Below the pieces are notes generated by a model, which saw only the letters and a list, made by a program, of their open reading frames with translations, did not search any database and was not told the origin of the DNA. A stretch of 58,614 bases of DNA. Source: Nemertoderma westbladi. Lineage: Eukaryota; Xenacoelomorpha; Nemertodermatida; Nemertodermatidae. Made by a program: the position numbers and the translations under genes. The stretch spans positions 1 through 58,614 of the forward strand of contig JAUCBJ010005177.1 of NCBI GenBank assembly GCA_032718475.1. Reading direction: 5' to 3'. This document shows positions 23,829 through 33,330 of this stretch, piece after piece (positions within the stretch are counted from its first letter, which is position 1; each line of letters begins with the position of its first letter).

Positions 23829-24075
23829 ATACCGGTATTTACCATAGGCTTATTATATTTATTTCTATAAATTTGAGCTGAAATCATACCGGTATTCTGT
23901 AATTAATTCTAGTAATAATTATACTTATATATACTATAAGTGTCAGCTGTATACCGGTATTCACGATAGGCCTATTATATATTTTTAAATATTTGTGCTA
24001 AAATTATATACCGGTACTCTGTGACAAATCTAGTCTGTAATAATACTTATATATATATTATAAGCATACCGGTAT
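23829..24075 (+). repeat. Spaced ACCGGT palindromes in a ~122-bp duplication
   Basis: TACCGGTA-type palindromes fall at 23831, 23888, 23953, 24010 and 24068 (ACCGGT coordinates), intervals 57, 65, 57 and 58. The intervening sequence repeats in pairs (CATAGGCTTATTATAT / GATAGGCCTATTATAT). This lies just upstream of the gag ATG at 24212. Confidence 0.75.
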
Positions 24076-24211
24076 TCTAATATAATATATATATATCACG
24101 CTACACTGAGTAGCAGTATCGGTAATTAATTATTAGGCTAACAGTGATACTGAATTACTAGACTTGCTTTAACTGTAATATAGCAGTAGGCATTCGACTG
24201 TACAATCAAAC

Positions 24212-25894
24212 ATGGCTGACACAAGGCAAACTCTGTCAGATAGTCTCCTAGAAACAACAGCCTGTTTCTCAGATCAAAGTGTAGAGAATCCCAGACCGAG
24301 GTCTGAAACCCCTCATACTGTAAGAAGGGCAACCCCTGCAGTGGTTGTGTCAGAACCTAGGTTGGTAGAAAAGATTTCGCAATTTGCGAAGTTAGTGAAG
24401 CGCCGTTGGTCTGCCATAGGTACTCGGGCCCAAGTCAAGCGGGATCAAGAAGAAGCTATAAAACAGCAGCAACCTCCTAGCCAAGAACCTGGTTCTCAGC
24501 GGCCCGATAGCTCCAGTAGTTCGGATACTGTTGAGCGGACGCCAGAACGCGGAGCGAAGATGGCGGATACGGTTTATGATGAGCGGCCAACCTATGAAGA
24601 ATCAACCGACGCCACTTCTTCTCAAGTGGAAAGTGAGGTGGAAAGCGAAGTGGAAAGTGAGGTGGAAAGCGAAGTGGAAAGCGAGGTGGAAAGCGAAGTG
24701 GAAAGCGAATTAACATCAGCAGAGAAGCCACGAACTAGAGACGCTATCGACATTTATTTGTCCGACTATCAGCGATTCCTAGGAGACGAAGAGTTGAGGA
24801 GACGGCTGTCTGGACTTTCCCCTAATAGTGAAGGAACCAAGCTTGTGTTGGACTCAATCGATGCCGAAATGTTAGCTGCAAACCAAGCTGAATGTGATGA
24901 AAAACTCCGCCTCATTAGAGTCCGAGAAGAACAAGTAAAGAAAGAATGGATAGAGAAAAGAAAGGTGGCAGCAGCAGCGGCGGCAGAAGCAGAAGCCGAA
25001 AGAAAGGCGGCAGAAGCAGAAGCCGAAAGAAAAGTGGCAGAAGCAGAAGCCGAAAGAAAGAAGGCAGAAGCAGAAAGAAAAGCAGCAGTGGCAGAAGCAG
25101 AACGGAGAGCTTCTGAGGAGACTATCCAACTGGAGTTGGAGAATCTGCAAGAGACGCAAGACAGTATAAATAAACAGTTTACTGCTAATCAAATGCAGAT
25201 GATGAGAAAATCTACTCCCAAGCGCCAGGGATACACATCCTCGGAGGAAGGCGAGACCACCGATCCTGAAGGCGGAGGAAATAGATCTCATCTAAGTAGG
25301 CGTAGAAAAACATCTTACCGTCGCAAATTGCCTGATTTGCCCCCAGCTGTTAGAAGACAGCTAGCTAGCACAGACTTGAGTAGTATAGAACCTACAGCCC
25401 AAAGTATTAAGGTCAAAAGACTCCCTACAATAGGTGATGAGCCTGAAATAATTAGGCCTGTCGTTCCCAAAGTCACTTCTGTGTTAGAGACCCCTGTACT
25501 TCCAGAGCTTAACTCTAAATTCCCTTTACATAGTACTACACTGCCTGTACCCGGTAGAACAGTCCAAGAGAATATCCCTGTCCAGATAGCAGAGAGAGAA
25601 ATCAAAAATTTGTCTCCCGTCGTCCCGCGTCAGCCCGCTACTATGTTGGCGACTCCCGCTTCGGCGGTTGAGTGGGTGGAAGAGGGACGGCGGGGGATGA
25701 ATCTCCTGCTAGGACAGATGCAGGAGACTGTCCACCAACTTAAGGGAACAGTGAGGGAAGGTAGAGCAGAGTTGCAAGAAGTGCAGCAAAGTATCGCGCT
25801 AGAACGCGACAAATTAGTCAATATACAAAAGGGCATACCAATACCCCCTGTAACATTGTGTCAACCTGTTAGGTCTGAAGTAATACATGCATAA
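24212..25894 (+). CDS. BEL/Pao gag N-terminal segment, coiled-coil protein, 560 aa
   Basis: ATG at 24212 to TAA at 25892-25894. Residues ~139-166 are a Glu/Ser/Val run (repeats of VESE encoded by a 12-bp unit GAAGTGGAAAGC). Residues ~250-305 are a charged helix of AEAERK-type repeats, probably a single helix or coiled coil, and there is a second coiled coil at ~490-545. The middle is Pro-rich. There is no zinc motif here; those lie after the stop. The next open segment (25895-28396) is in the same frame, so only this UAA separates the two. N-terminal coiled-coil gag regions are usual in BEL/Pao elements. The internal Glu/Ser repeat may vary in copy number between element copies. Confidence 0.75.
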   Translation: MADTRQTLSDSLLETTACFSDQSVENPRPRSETPHTVRRATPAVVVSEPRLVEKISQFAKLVKRRWSAIGTRAQVKRDQEEAIKQQQPPSQEPGSQRPDSSSSSDTVERTPERGAKMADTVYDERPTYEESTDATSSQVESEVESEVESEVESEVESEVESEVESELTSAEKPRTRDAIDIYLSDYQRFLGDEELRRRLSGLSPNSEGTKLVLDSIDAEMLAANQAECDEKLRLIRVREEQVKKEWIEKRKVAAAAAAEAEAERKAAEAEAERKVAEAEAERKKAEAERKAAVAEAERRASEETIQLELENLQETQDSINKQFTANQMQMMRKSTPKRQGYTSSEEGETTDPEGGGNRSHLSRRRKTSYRRKLPDLPPAVRRQLASTDLSSIEPTAQSIKVKRLPTIGDEPEIIRPVVPKVTSVLETPVLPELNSKFPLHSTTLPVPGRTVQENIPVQIAEREIKNLSPVVPRQPATMLATPASAVEWVEEGRRGMNLLLGQMQETVHQLKGTVREGRAELQEVQQSIALERDKLVNIQKGIPIPPVTLCQPVRSEVIHA

Positions 25895-28396
25895 GGTGTG
25901 GAGCCTACACGCATCTATACTGCTAGTGAAGTTGAAACTCCTATAGCAAACCCTATTAAGGGTGATTATAGACCTGTTATTAATGATATTCCCTATAGAC
26001 CTGATAATGATCCGAGAACTTTATATACCGATAATTCGATATTAAATAACACGATGGCCCAAGAAAGCTTTACGCGTCAGATGGCTAGAACAGAAGCCCG
26101 CCAAGCGGTCAAAGTGGGAGAGATCGTCAAATTCAATGGAGATGAGATGAAATGGTTACCTTTCAACGAATATTACAAAGACAGCATACAGAACTCTGTG
26201 CTATCTAACGGAGAGAAACTTAGGTTCCTCATCAAGTGCTTGGAAGGACCTCCCAAGTTAATGGCGTTAAAGTTTATTGGACATCCAGAAGGATTAAGAC
26301 AAGTTTGGGATACATTAAACATCAGGTATGGTAACAAGGATAACATAGCTAAGTATTTGTATGCAAAATTAGTAGCCCCTCGACACTTCCTTAGTAGCGG
26401 GATTATAGAGTTTTCTGATGAAATTCAGGAAATCTGTAGACAACTGGACTGGTTAGGTAAGTCGCATGAATATCAGAGTTCCATGGTTATTGGAGCCGTA
26501 GTCTCTACTTTACCAAAGGGTGGAGTATGTACACGCTGGGACAAGAAAGTGTTGTACATGAATGAACAACAACGACGAAGTCCTACCATGGCTGATCTCA
26601 TGTCCTTCTTAGATAGTGAAGTAAAATTACAACTCATAAGGCAGTCCAGAGAGAAAACATCGGAAAATAAGGTAAGTGAGAAACCCGTTTCTAGGAGAAG
26701 GATAATACCAGTGTGTTATACTGACGACGGCGAAAGCCAAGCTTCTCAAGAAGAGGACAGCGGGAAAGACACAGCAAAATCTTACTATGACAACAAGACC
26801 TATAAAGACGTAAGTAAATACAAGTCTCGAACCAGTGACAGGAGAGAACAGGTAACAACAACTCCTCCTACGTCTCCTAAGAGAATTCACGGAAGAAAGC
26901 CCGAAGAAAGAACGAGAGTGCATAACGTTAACCAAGTTAAGGTGAGTAACATCAAACCAAAATGTGCGCTGTGCGACGGGCCCCACCGTTTGAGTGCGTG
27001 TGCTGAATTTCTAAAGAAATCCCCTGTAGACAGACGTACAGTCCTGTGGAATAAGCGGTTATGCTATAATTGCCTCAGATCAGGACACCAACGGCGAACC
27101 TGTTACTCCGACGTAAAGTGTGCAAAGTGTGGCGCGAAACATCACATCTTGTTACACAGTGAGTTCGAACGAGACAACCCGAGTCAGGTAAGTGAGCCCG
27201 AACTACATGTCCAATTCAGTGATGTAAATGACACTGATCAAGAGTCTGAGATGGAAGGATTCTATACTGACGAATTCTCCGACGCCAACGAATCCTGTTA
27301 CCTAATAAATACCTCAGTGTATCGAGCACTTACTTATGAAAAAGACACCACCAATGAGTTTCCCCCAACTACTTTTGACAAACAACCATCTTGGAAAACT
27401 CCAACTTCCAATGTAGGAATCAGAGAATTTCCTGTAGTGCAAGTAAGAGTTCACGGACCAAACCACAGTTACATAGTGAATGCACTCCTTGACTCCGGCA
27501 GCACAGGAACATTCATCGATCAAGAACTAGCCGAAGATATCTTTGCTGGACAACCCAAGTTCCGGACTAAATTGAATATGTCAGGAATTATGCAGGTTTG
27601 GAAATCTACCCTAACGGCAGATTACTATGTAGGTGTGTTGTCCACCCCCCAGGATAAGTTAGGAACACAAGGTATAAGGTCAGTAAAAATGGTGGCTATA
27701 AAGAACTTTGCTACTACTCAAGCAGAACCTTATAACTGGGACGAGGATGAGAGTATCCAACATCTTAAGATACCTCGATTCCAGACAGATTATCCTGGAG
27801 TGCAAATACTCATCGGCCAAAACGCGCATGAGGCGCTCGAGACATTGGAGAAACGGCCTGCTCAACCGCAGCCACTACAAACCTATGCGGTAAGAACTAG
27901 AGTAGGTTGGTACTTCACTGGCCCTTCCCGTAGAACTCTCAAAGAGAGATTACCTCAACAACAGGTATACCAAGTAAAGGAATGGGAAGTGGAGAGCAGT
28001 GATGTAGACGATCCAACTGAGGGAACACCATACTCCTCAGATAATGACGATATTAACTCCAATATAGATCAATGGAGACATTGCCTTGGGACGATTAATC
28101 CAGCCGACATCGTTTCCAGAGGAGCAACTCCTCAAGAACTAATAGATACTCCAGGCTGGTTAGGTGGATCCGACTTCTTAAGTAAAGAAGAAGAAGAATG
28201 GCCTCCTCATCTTACCCCGGCGGAGATTAGACAGGCCAAGGGAGCGGAGAAAGTAACACAACAACTCAATCGCCCAGCTGGTCGTTTATGTTTACTGGAA
28301 AGAGACCGAAAACTGTCCGGAAACTATGGAAGGCAAGATACTCTTCCTACGACCACTTCCCTAATCCGACAAATATCTAGGGACTCTATAACGTAA
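25895..28396 (+). CDS. BEL/Pao gag-protease segment, RT/RNase H/integrase missing
   Basis: Same frame as the preceding ORF, directly after its UAA; the first internal ATG is at 26054. Seen: a DUF1759-like gag domain (FNGDEMKWLPFNEYY ... LRFLIKCLEGPP, residues ~75-260 counted from 25898); three zinc knuckles (CALCDGPHRLSAC, CYNCLRSGHQRRTC and CAKCGAKHH, nt ~26962-27152); a retropepsin active site ALLDSGSTGTFID (nt ~27481-27520); then VRTRVGWYFTGPS. After an acidic linker (~28000-28070) it jumps to WRHCLGTINPADIVSRGATP, which in family members follows RNase H. The whole RT and RNase H core are therefore missing, and the segment ends at 28396 before any integrase. Translation depends on readthrough, reinitiation at 26054, or a mutated stop. 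Confidence 0.8.
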   Translation, partial: GVEPTRIYTASEVETPIANPIKGDYRPVINDIPYRPDNDPRTLYTDNSILNNTMAQESFTRQMARTEARQAVKVGEIVKFNGDEMKWLPFNEYYKDSIQNSVLSNGEKLRFLIKCLEGPPKLMALKFIGHPEGLRQVWDTLNIRYGNKDNIAKYLYAKLVAPRHFLSSGIIEFSDEIQEICRQLDWLGKSHEYQSSMVIGAVVSTLPKGGVCTRWDKKVLYMNEQQRRSPTMADLMSFLDSEVKLQLIRQSREKTSENKVSEKPVSRRRIIPVCYTDDGESQASQEEDSGKDTAKSYYDNKTYKDVSKYKSRTSDRREQVTTTPPTSPKRIHGRKPEERTRVHNVNQVKVSNIKPKCALCDGPHRLSACAEFLKKSPVDRRTVLWNKRLCYNCLRSGHQRRTCYSDVKCAKCGAKHHILLHSEFERDNPSQVSEPELHVQFSDVNDTDQESEMEGFYTDEFSDANESCYLINTSVYRALTYEKDTTNEFPPTTFDKQPSWKTPTSNVGIREFPVVQVRVHGPNHSYIVNALLDSGSTGTFIDQELAEDIFAGQPKFRTKLNMSGIMQVWKSTLTADYYVGVLSTPQDKLGTQGIRSVKMVAIKNFATTQAEPYNWDEDESIQHLKIPRFQTDYPGVQILIGQNAHEALETLEKRPAQPQPLQTYAVRTRVGWYFTGPSRRTLKERLPQQQVYQVKEWEVESSDVDDPTEGTPYSSDNDDINSNIDQWRHCLGTINPADIVSRGATPQELIDTPGWLGGSDFLSKEEEEWPPHLTPAEIRQAKGAEKVTQQLNRPAGRLCLLERDRKLSGNYGRQDTLPTTTSLIRQISRDSIT

Positions 28397-30022
28397 TAAC
28401 ATATGGAGTGGGCGTGTGACTATATCATTTTATATTTGTTTTTATTTTATATTTATGTATGTATTATTATGTAATTTTATTATAATCGTTTTCTTTAATT
28501 TTATTTAGTAGAATGTTATTTTAGTGATTATTTAGTAGATTAGTGCAATATATTAGTGTTTATTACGTATGTAATTACTTATAATATATATTAGTGCGAC
28601 GGCGAGAAATAATTATTTTTCTCTTTCCTTACTGTCCGTATCATATTATAAATACGTGACTACAGTAAGATGAAATGTCCGTACTTATTAAAGTACAATA
28701 AAGCTCCTACTATACTTAAGTATTATTGGTAGGCAGAGTATTAGGAATGCAAAGTTCAGATCCTCGTGTCTCGGCTAAACCAAGCTCTGGGTAGACCTTG
28801 GAAACGACTTGCCTCTTCACACTGACATTGCTTCGTGCGATATTGCTCTTCTACCTTATAACAAATAATACATATAGTAGCGTGATGTCCCTCTAACAGT
28901 AGCGTAAATCGCAAATAAATCTGTTAAACTTTTTGACCATCTGTAATTCTAGTCGATTAAGATATCGTGGCACCCACCGATATACTTGAAAGACAAATTC
29001 TAGAATCAGTGGTTAACGTCCCCAGACAAGTTCTGGAATAAATCGGTGCTCATCCTAAATATTAATTTAATATTTATTAAAATCTGTAAAATTCAGATCC
29101 TTTAAAATTTCTAGTCAATTAAGATATCGCAGCACTTACCGATATTCTTAAAAGACAATCTCATAGAATTAAGGATCCTATGTCCCCAGACCTGCTCTGG
29201 AATCAACTTATGTCAATTTTAACATCAAATAATAAAATTCACGGGAATAAATTTAAATTCATATTTTAAATGAATTTCATAAATTGTCATTTTGTACAAT
29301 TTATAACATTCCCAAAATTCCATTAATTAATAGATCATGGGAGCGGAGATTCATCCTATTGAGTGTATTAGAGTGCGAGAATCTCCAACATATAGTCAAT
29401 AGCCGATAAAATTAATAAAATCATGCATAAAGAGGATATTGACAATTAAAGAATTATTATTAAATAGCATCCCAGATCTGTATGCATGAGAATTACCCTA
29501 ATTCTACCGCTAGCATTCCATAATGTCACCATAGCAACACCCACGCTAGAATTAGAAGCAAGTTAAAAGAACAATAGAAAGCTTGTCCCATTGCATAGCA
29601 TAGAGAATATAGCACACTGTTAGTATCCAAGGATACACAGTAATAACGTGACATTCTGGAAGGCACTGACTAAGGGACAAATGGCCTGTATGTGTACAAT
29701 TGGTGACAGTTGTGTGGAATTTGTGCGTTTGTAGGCGAATGTTACTGCTAAGGTGTGTTTACAGTAGCTAGTCGCATTTGTGAAAGTAACCCAACTCTCC
29801 TATAGAAAGAACCTAAAGTGGATTCAAGCCTTTGGGACGGACAGTGGAGTGACTTGTGCCGGTTATCATTGTCGTAATGTTGCTACATGTTGGCGTAAAC
29901 ACCGCGACAACGGTACATCGGCGCTGAGGATCCCACTGTCCGGGGGCAAAGAGAGGTGGGCAGAGACGTCCGCTCGCCTAAACATAAACTCATTTCGATA
30001 TTAACAAACTCAGATAGCAGAT
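28397..30022 (+). other. Non-coding interior of the BEL/Pao element
   Basis: AT-rich to about 29700, then mixed. A ~100-bp imperfect direct duplication occurs at 28945-29045 and 29105-29205 (shared ATTAAGATATCG, CACC/TTACCGATAT, AAAGACAA and GTCCCCAGAC). Immediately before the ATG at 30023 is TAGCAGAT, a weak splice-acceptor-like site. No protein domain was recognised, including integrase. Confidence 0.5.
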
Positions 30023-30421
30023 ATGACGGAGTTGATAGAAGATGATCTTGGTATCAAGGAGCGATATACTCTACTTTTGCAAGCATTTGTGGATAGCTTA
30101 ATACGCGGTGAAGCCGATCCAACCATTACGGAGGACGATGGTCGTTATATCGAACCGCCGATGTCCCAAGAGCAACTTGCGCGTGAATTGGACTATCGAA
30201 AATCCACCGCGCGCTATACGCATCGTAATAGTACGTATATGGACTTCCTAACTACCGGCCATCCTATCGATTTACATGATACGGACGATGTAGACACCGA
30301 AAGGGAAATGGTTCTATTTAAATATCATACCCAGCGGAGTCGGAACGATAAACCGAGAATAGATCACGAAAATTCTATTCGTAACAGACTGGGAAGACGA
30401 ACCAATATGCCTAGAATCTGA
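30023..30421 (+). CDS. BEL/Pao third coding region, first segment (132 aa to an in-frame UGA)
   Basis: ATG at 30023, TGA at 30419-30421. I do not recognise the protein. It is rich in Asp, Glu, Arg and Tyr, without signal peptide or membrane helix, so it does not look like an envelope protein. The same frame stays open after the TGA for another 196 codons (30422-31012), so this is probably the N-terminal part of a longer product. It sits where some LTR elements carry an extra gene, between the polyprotein and the 3' LTR. Confidence 0.5.
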   Translation: MTELIEDDLGIKERYTLLLQAFVDSLIRGEADPTITEDDGRYIEPPMSQEQLARELDYRKSTARYTHRNSTYMDFLTTGHPIDLHDTDDVDTEREMVLFKYHTQRSRNDKPRIDHENSIRNRLGRRTNMPRI

Positions 30422-31012
30422 GGAGATTCAGCCTATCGCGCCCTGAACAGCGACAACGATTACATCCTAGAATGGTATCAAGGTCCACAGTGTCTCACTG
30501 CGTACGATTATCGCCATGCCAACTATGTTTCTCGGCAACGTTGTCGGTTATGCGCATCGAGAGACCATGTTACGCCCATGGACACAAACGTCCGCTGTTC
30601 CTATTTCCACGAACAACCGGCGATGGAAATTTATTGCGCGTATTGCAGATTTAATAATTTGCATATTTTTGCGGTTTGCCCTCAATTTATGACTCAATGT
30701 CACCATTGTCAACTAAAGGGACACACCAGTTTCGATTGCCCTTTTAATCGCGATTTGGAAAGCGTAGATGAAATGATCACACTACGTTACATTAGAGCTT
30801 GGGAAGCGAAGGCTGATTTACATCGTGATTCGCGCCATCGCTATTATCCTGGACGCGCTTACGAAGGAATTTATGCGTTCCATCCTTATCTATTCGCTTC
30901 TGTCGAACAGAAATCACGCATATCGAGTTACAGGAAGTATATCGACGGCCTTACGAATACCGAGCCCGTGAACGCGAGTTGGAAAGGACCATTAAACCCC
31001 GGAGGTTTCTAG
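30422..31012 (+). CDS. BEL/Pao third coding region, second segment with three zinc knuckles
   Basis: In frame with 30023-30421 after the UGA; internal ATG at 30578. Three Cys/His motifs lie within nt 30542-30737: C-x2-C-x4-H-x9-C (CRLCASRDH...), C-x2-C-x5-H-x4-C (CAYCRFNNLHIFAVC) and C-x2-C-x4-H-x4-C (CHHCQLKGHTSFDC, a canonical retroviral-type knuckle). After them is a Tyr/Arg-rich stretch. This suggests nucleic-acid binding, like a nucleocapsid, by family analogy only. The frame closes at 31012, but the neighbouring frame (next entry) looks like its natural continuation from about 30905. Confidence 0.5.
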   Translation, partial: GDSAYRALNSDNDYILEWYQGPQCLTAYDYRHANYVSRQRCRLCASRDHVTPMDTNVRCSYFHEQPAMEIYCAYCRFNNLHIFAVCPQFMTQCHHCQLKGHTSFDCPFNRDLESVDEMITLRYIRAWEAKADLHRDSRHRYYPGRAYEGIYAFHPYLFASVEQKSRISSYRKYIDGLTNTEPVNASWKGPLNPGGF

Positions 31013-31311
31013 CTGCCTATAGTCCACCCACGGCCCTCGTTCAGACCACTCGTAAAGGACCCGTAAGAGCGGCTGTCTTAAAACGCGCTCTCAAAGCCGT
31101 TAGACCCCTCTCCCCCGACGTTGATGCCAATCAACCCGGCACTTCGACTGGCGGATACACCGACCATAATTCTACACCCTCTGATGCAATCATATTGCAC
31201 CCTTCACCCAGGAGTTATAGCCCTCCTTGTAAAGTGGCTCGCCCCAAAGAGAAAAGGACTCTGGCTAGCTTTAAAAAACTGCGTAAACGCCGTCCGCGCA
31301 AGAAAGACTAA
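30903..31311 (+). CDS. BEL/Pao third coding region, basic C-terminal segment in the -1 frame
   Basis: This frame reads EITHIELQEVYRRPYEYRAR, then continues ERELERTIKPRRFLAAY and a Lys/Arg- and Pro-rich tail ending KKLRKRRPRKKD with TAA at 31309-31311. There is no ATG near the overlap, so it is probably the tail of the zinc-knuckle protein, reached by a -1 shift or separated by an indel. The basic tail fits nucleic-acid binding or nuclear targeting. No classic X-XXY-YYZ slippery heptamer was seen in the overlap, which favours a simple indel. The exact frame-change point is not determined. Confidence 0.45.
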
Positions 31312-31389
31312 CTGTTTAGAGTATTTACGTATATTAGAAACTGTGATTTTGTATATTTTATAGACTCAAATCCCATTTTCTGGGAGCGG

Positions 31390-32639
31390 TGTAAAAGCTT
31401 CTGTGGGATATAACTGGCCCCTTTGCTTCGCAATCCAGTTTCCCCCCCCAGGCGCTGGAATACTCTAAAAGGTTCTCTAACTGTATATATATTCCCCTCG
31501 CCCGCAAGGTACCGTTATAGGTGTTTTAACGGACATAAAAGTCATTCTGCTATATACGTGTTTTGGCGGACATGGTAAGGCAAAAAACCTACAATGCACC
31601 AAATACCTTTCACAGCTTAGCCGTGATGATTCATATTACGACATCTAACAGCTGGTTGCTGACATGGAAACAGCCATTGGACGCATGGTTCTTTGTTTGG
31701 CTTGAGCCAATCAGAGCGATTTTGCCTGTCGACGTGTAGCTTTTCGGCCGATCATAAGGAGAGTGTTCAGTCTTACAGTTTTTTACTGATACTTTGTTGT
31801 TATAGCTGTCTAAGCCAGAAACAACGGCTCTAGAAAGAAACATTAGTAGGCTTAAGATTATAGAGCGTATGACTGTTATCGGTTCATAACAACTCACATA
31901 TCGGTCCATATCAGTGCATATCATATCTTAACCTACCGTCTTAATGTTTTACTGTTGTCATATCTTATATCAGTGGATTGAATATTATTTGGAGAACATT
32001 TATAAAGAACCCAAATTTCCCAATTTTCTTGATACACTACAGGTTAGAGAGGCGGGTTATATATATAGCGATTGCGACTTATATTATTGTGGTGTGTATT
32101 GAATTTAATGCTATTTGATAAGCCCTACATGAGTCCGTTGCTATTCTCTTTATATATGATCAAATATATTGACGGTCGGCAAATTAGTGAGCAGTATTGT
32201 GCGTTACCGGTAGTGTGCATGATTGTGGCTGATAACTAAGCATTTCCTAAAGAATGCGCCTCATACGTGAATCATAAGCCTTACCAACTTACCGTTGTGA
32301 TTAGTATAAGTCATATCTCTGTTTACTTAGATAGAGCGCCACGTCCTAAAAGGAACTGTTAATATTTCCCGAAAGTGAATAATATTAGTCAGAAATTAAT
32401 TATTAATGATCAATCGAATAATACAATACCGTAAGCTTCACTGCAATAATAATCTAAGCCGACAGAATCCAGTCTCCCGGGATTATCCAGCGGGTGAATG
32501 GACGCGCACTAGGCTGGCTTCTGCTAATGTTGTGTTTATTGGTATTAAATATTTGTCATCTTCTAAAGTATATTTGTAAACCAAAAGACATATAAATTTT
32601 GGCAGGTTAAACTGCTAAAGGTCTTCAAAAGCGCGTACA
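31390..32639 (+). repeat. 3' LTR (1250 bp)
   Basis: Copy of 20700-21948, starting TGTAAAAGC and ending GCGTACA. Directly upstream is TGGGAGCGG, a weak purine-rich candidate for the polypurine tract. Confidence 0.95.
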
Positions 32640-32644
32640 TCAGG
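32640..32644 (+). repeat. 5-bp target site duplication, right
   Basis: TCAGG directly after the 3' LTR, matching 20695-20699. Confidence 0.85.
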
Positions 32645-33024
32645 GGACAAAGGGGCTAGCAATTGGGGATAGTGGCAACAGGGAGTGGCGAGATGGAGAT
32701 TAATTAGGTTAGCCAATGATGGGACGGGAAAACAGGTGATTGGAACGCATCCATTGGCCAGGCCACTTAGAACAGTAGGAGTAACTAATATGTGTTAGTA
32801 CTATAACCGTTGTACTTGTTGATTATGATTCAGTTGGTATCTGTAGAGTTGTGTGAGACCGGAACCCGGAACGGTTTTTAACCGTGGTCATTACCGTGAT
32901 ATGATATTCTGACTGTGCTATTATTACTGTACGTTCTGACATTACAACAACTGGCACTAAAACTCAGTTATTCCAACGGCCTTCTGCCTTGATATTCAGA
33001 CGTTAGCCTTTCAGCAGGCTACGG
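32645..33024. other. Gene-free flank right of the BEL/Pao element
   Basis: No gene, repeat family or RNA recognised. Confidence 0.5.
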
Positions 33025-33201
33025 ACGCGGCGACGCGTATAGCCCAAACAACAGTTAGTTTATAGTTTTGGTTAAAACAACGTGCCACTGTAACCTGCTC
33101 CTTTCCCTAGAATGAGAATTTAACATTGATGCGGGATATTAATTCGCCAAGATGGCATTTGCGTCCAGCCCCCCCACCCCCCCCCCCCCCCCCCCCCCCC
33201 C
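33025..33201 (-). mobile_element. MITE family A, reverse copy ending in a long C tract
   Basis: TTGGTTAAAACAACGTGCCA, CTGCTCCTTTCCCTAGAATG, GCGGGATATTAATTCGCCAA and TTTGCGTCCAG lead into a C tract (33169-33201, one A). Left end truncated or diverged. Confidence 0.7.
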
Positions 33202-33330
33202 TGTCACAGACATGTACATAAAATTTCAATTTTAATACATTTATTATTATTAAATATAATCACTTGAGGTGTGTATGAGAAATAATGGTCAAAGGCGAGT
33301 TCAACTAAGCCGTTTGTGATTTTGTGAGAC

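Larger units (their letters stand above)
20700..32639 (+). mobile_element. Complete but non-autonomous BEL/Pao LTR retrotransposon (11,940 bp)
   Basis: Two LTRs begin TGTAAAAGC and end GCGTACA and are flanked by TCAGG duplications, so this is one insertion with both ends preserved. The interior, in order: 2.26-kb leader with tandem repeats, gag coiled-coil segment (24212-25894), gag/zinc-knuckle/protease segment (25895-28396), about 1.6 kb non-coding, and a third zinc-knuckle coding region (30023-31311). RT, RNase H core and integrase are absent; only the tail of the region following RNase H is recognisable (NPADIVSRGATPQEL). BEL/Pao membership rests on the gag domain, knuckle pattern and protease context. 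Mobilisation would need a helper element. Confidence 0.9.

Noticed and set aside
24477-25836. Minus-strand ORFs opposite gag
   Set aside because: Shadows of the repetitive Glu/Lys/Ala-rich coding sequence.
30023-31311. Envelope gene of an endogenous retrovirus
   Set aside because: No signal peptide, membrane helix or cleavage site; Cys/His motifs and a basic tail indicate nucleic-acid binding instead.
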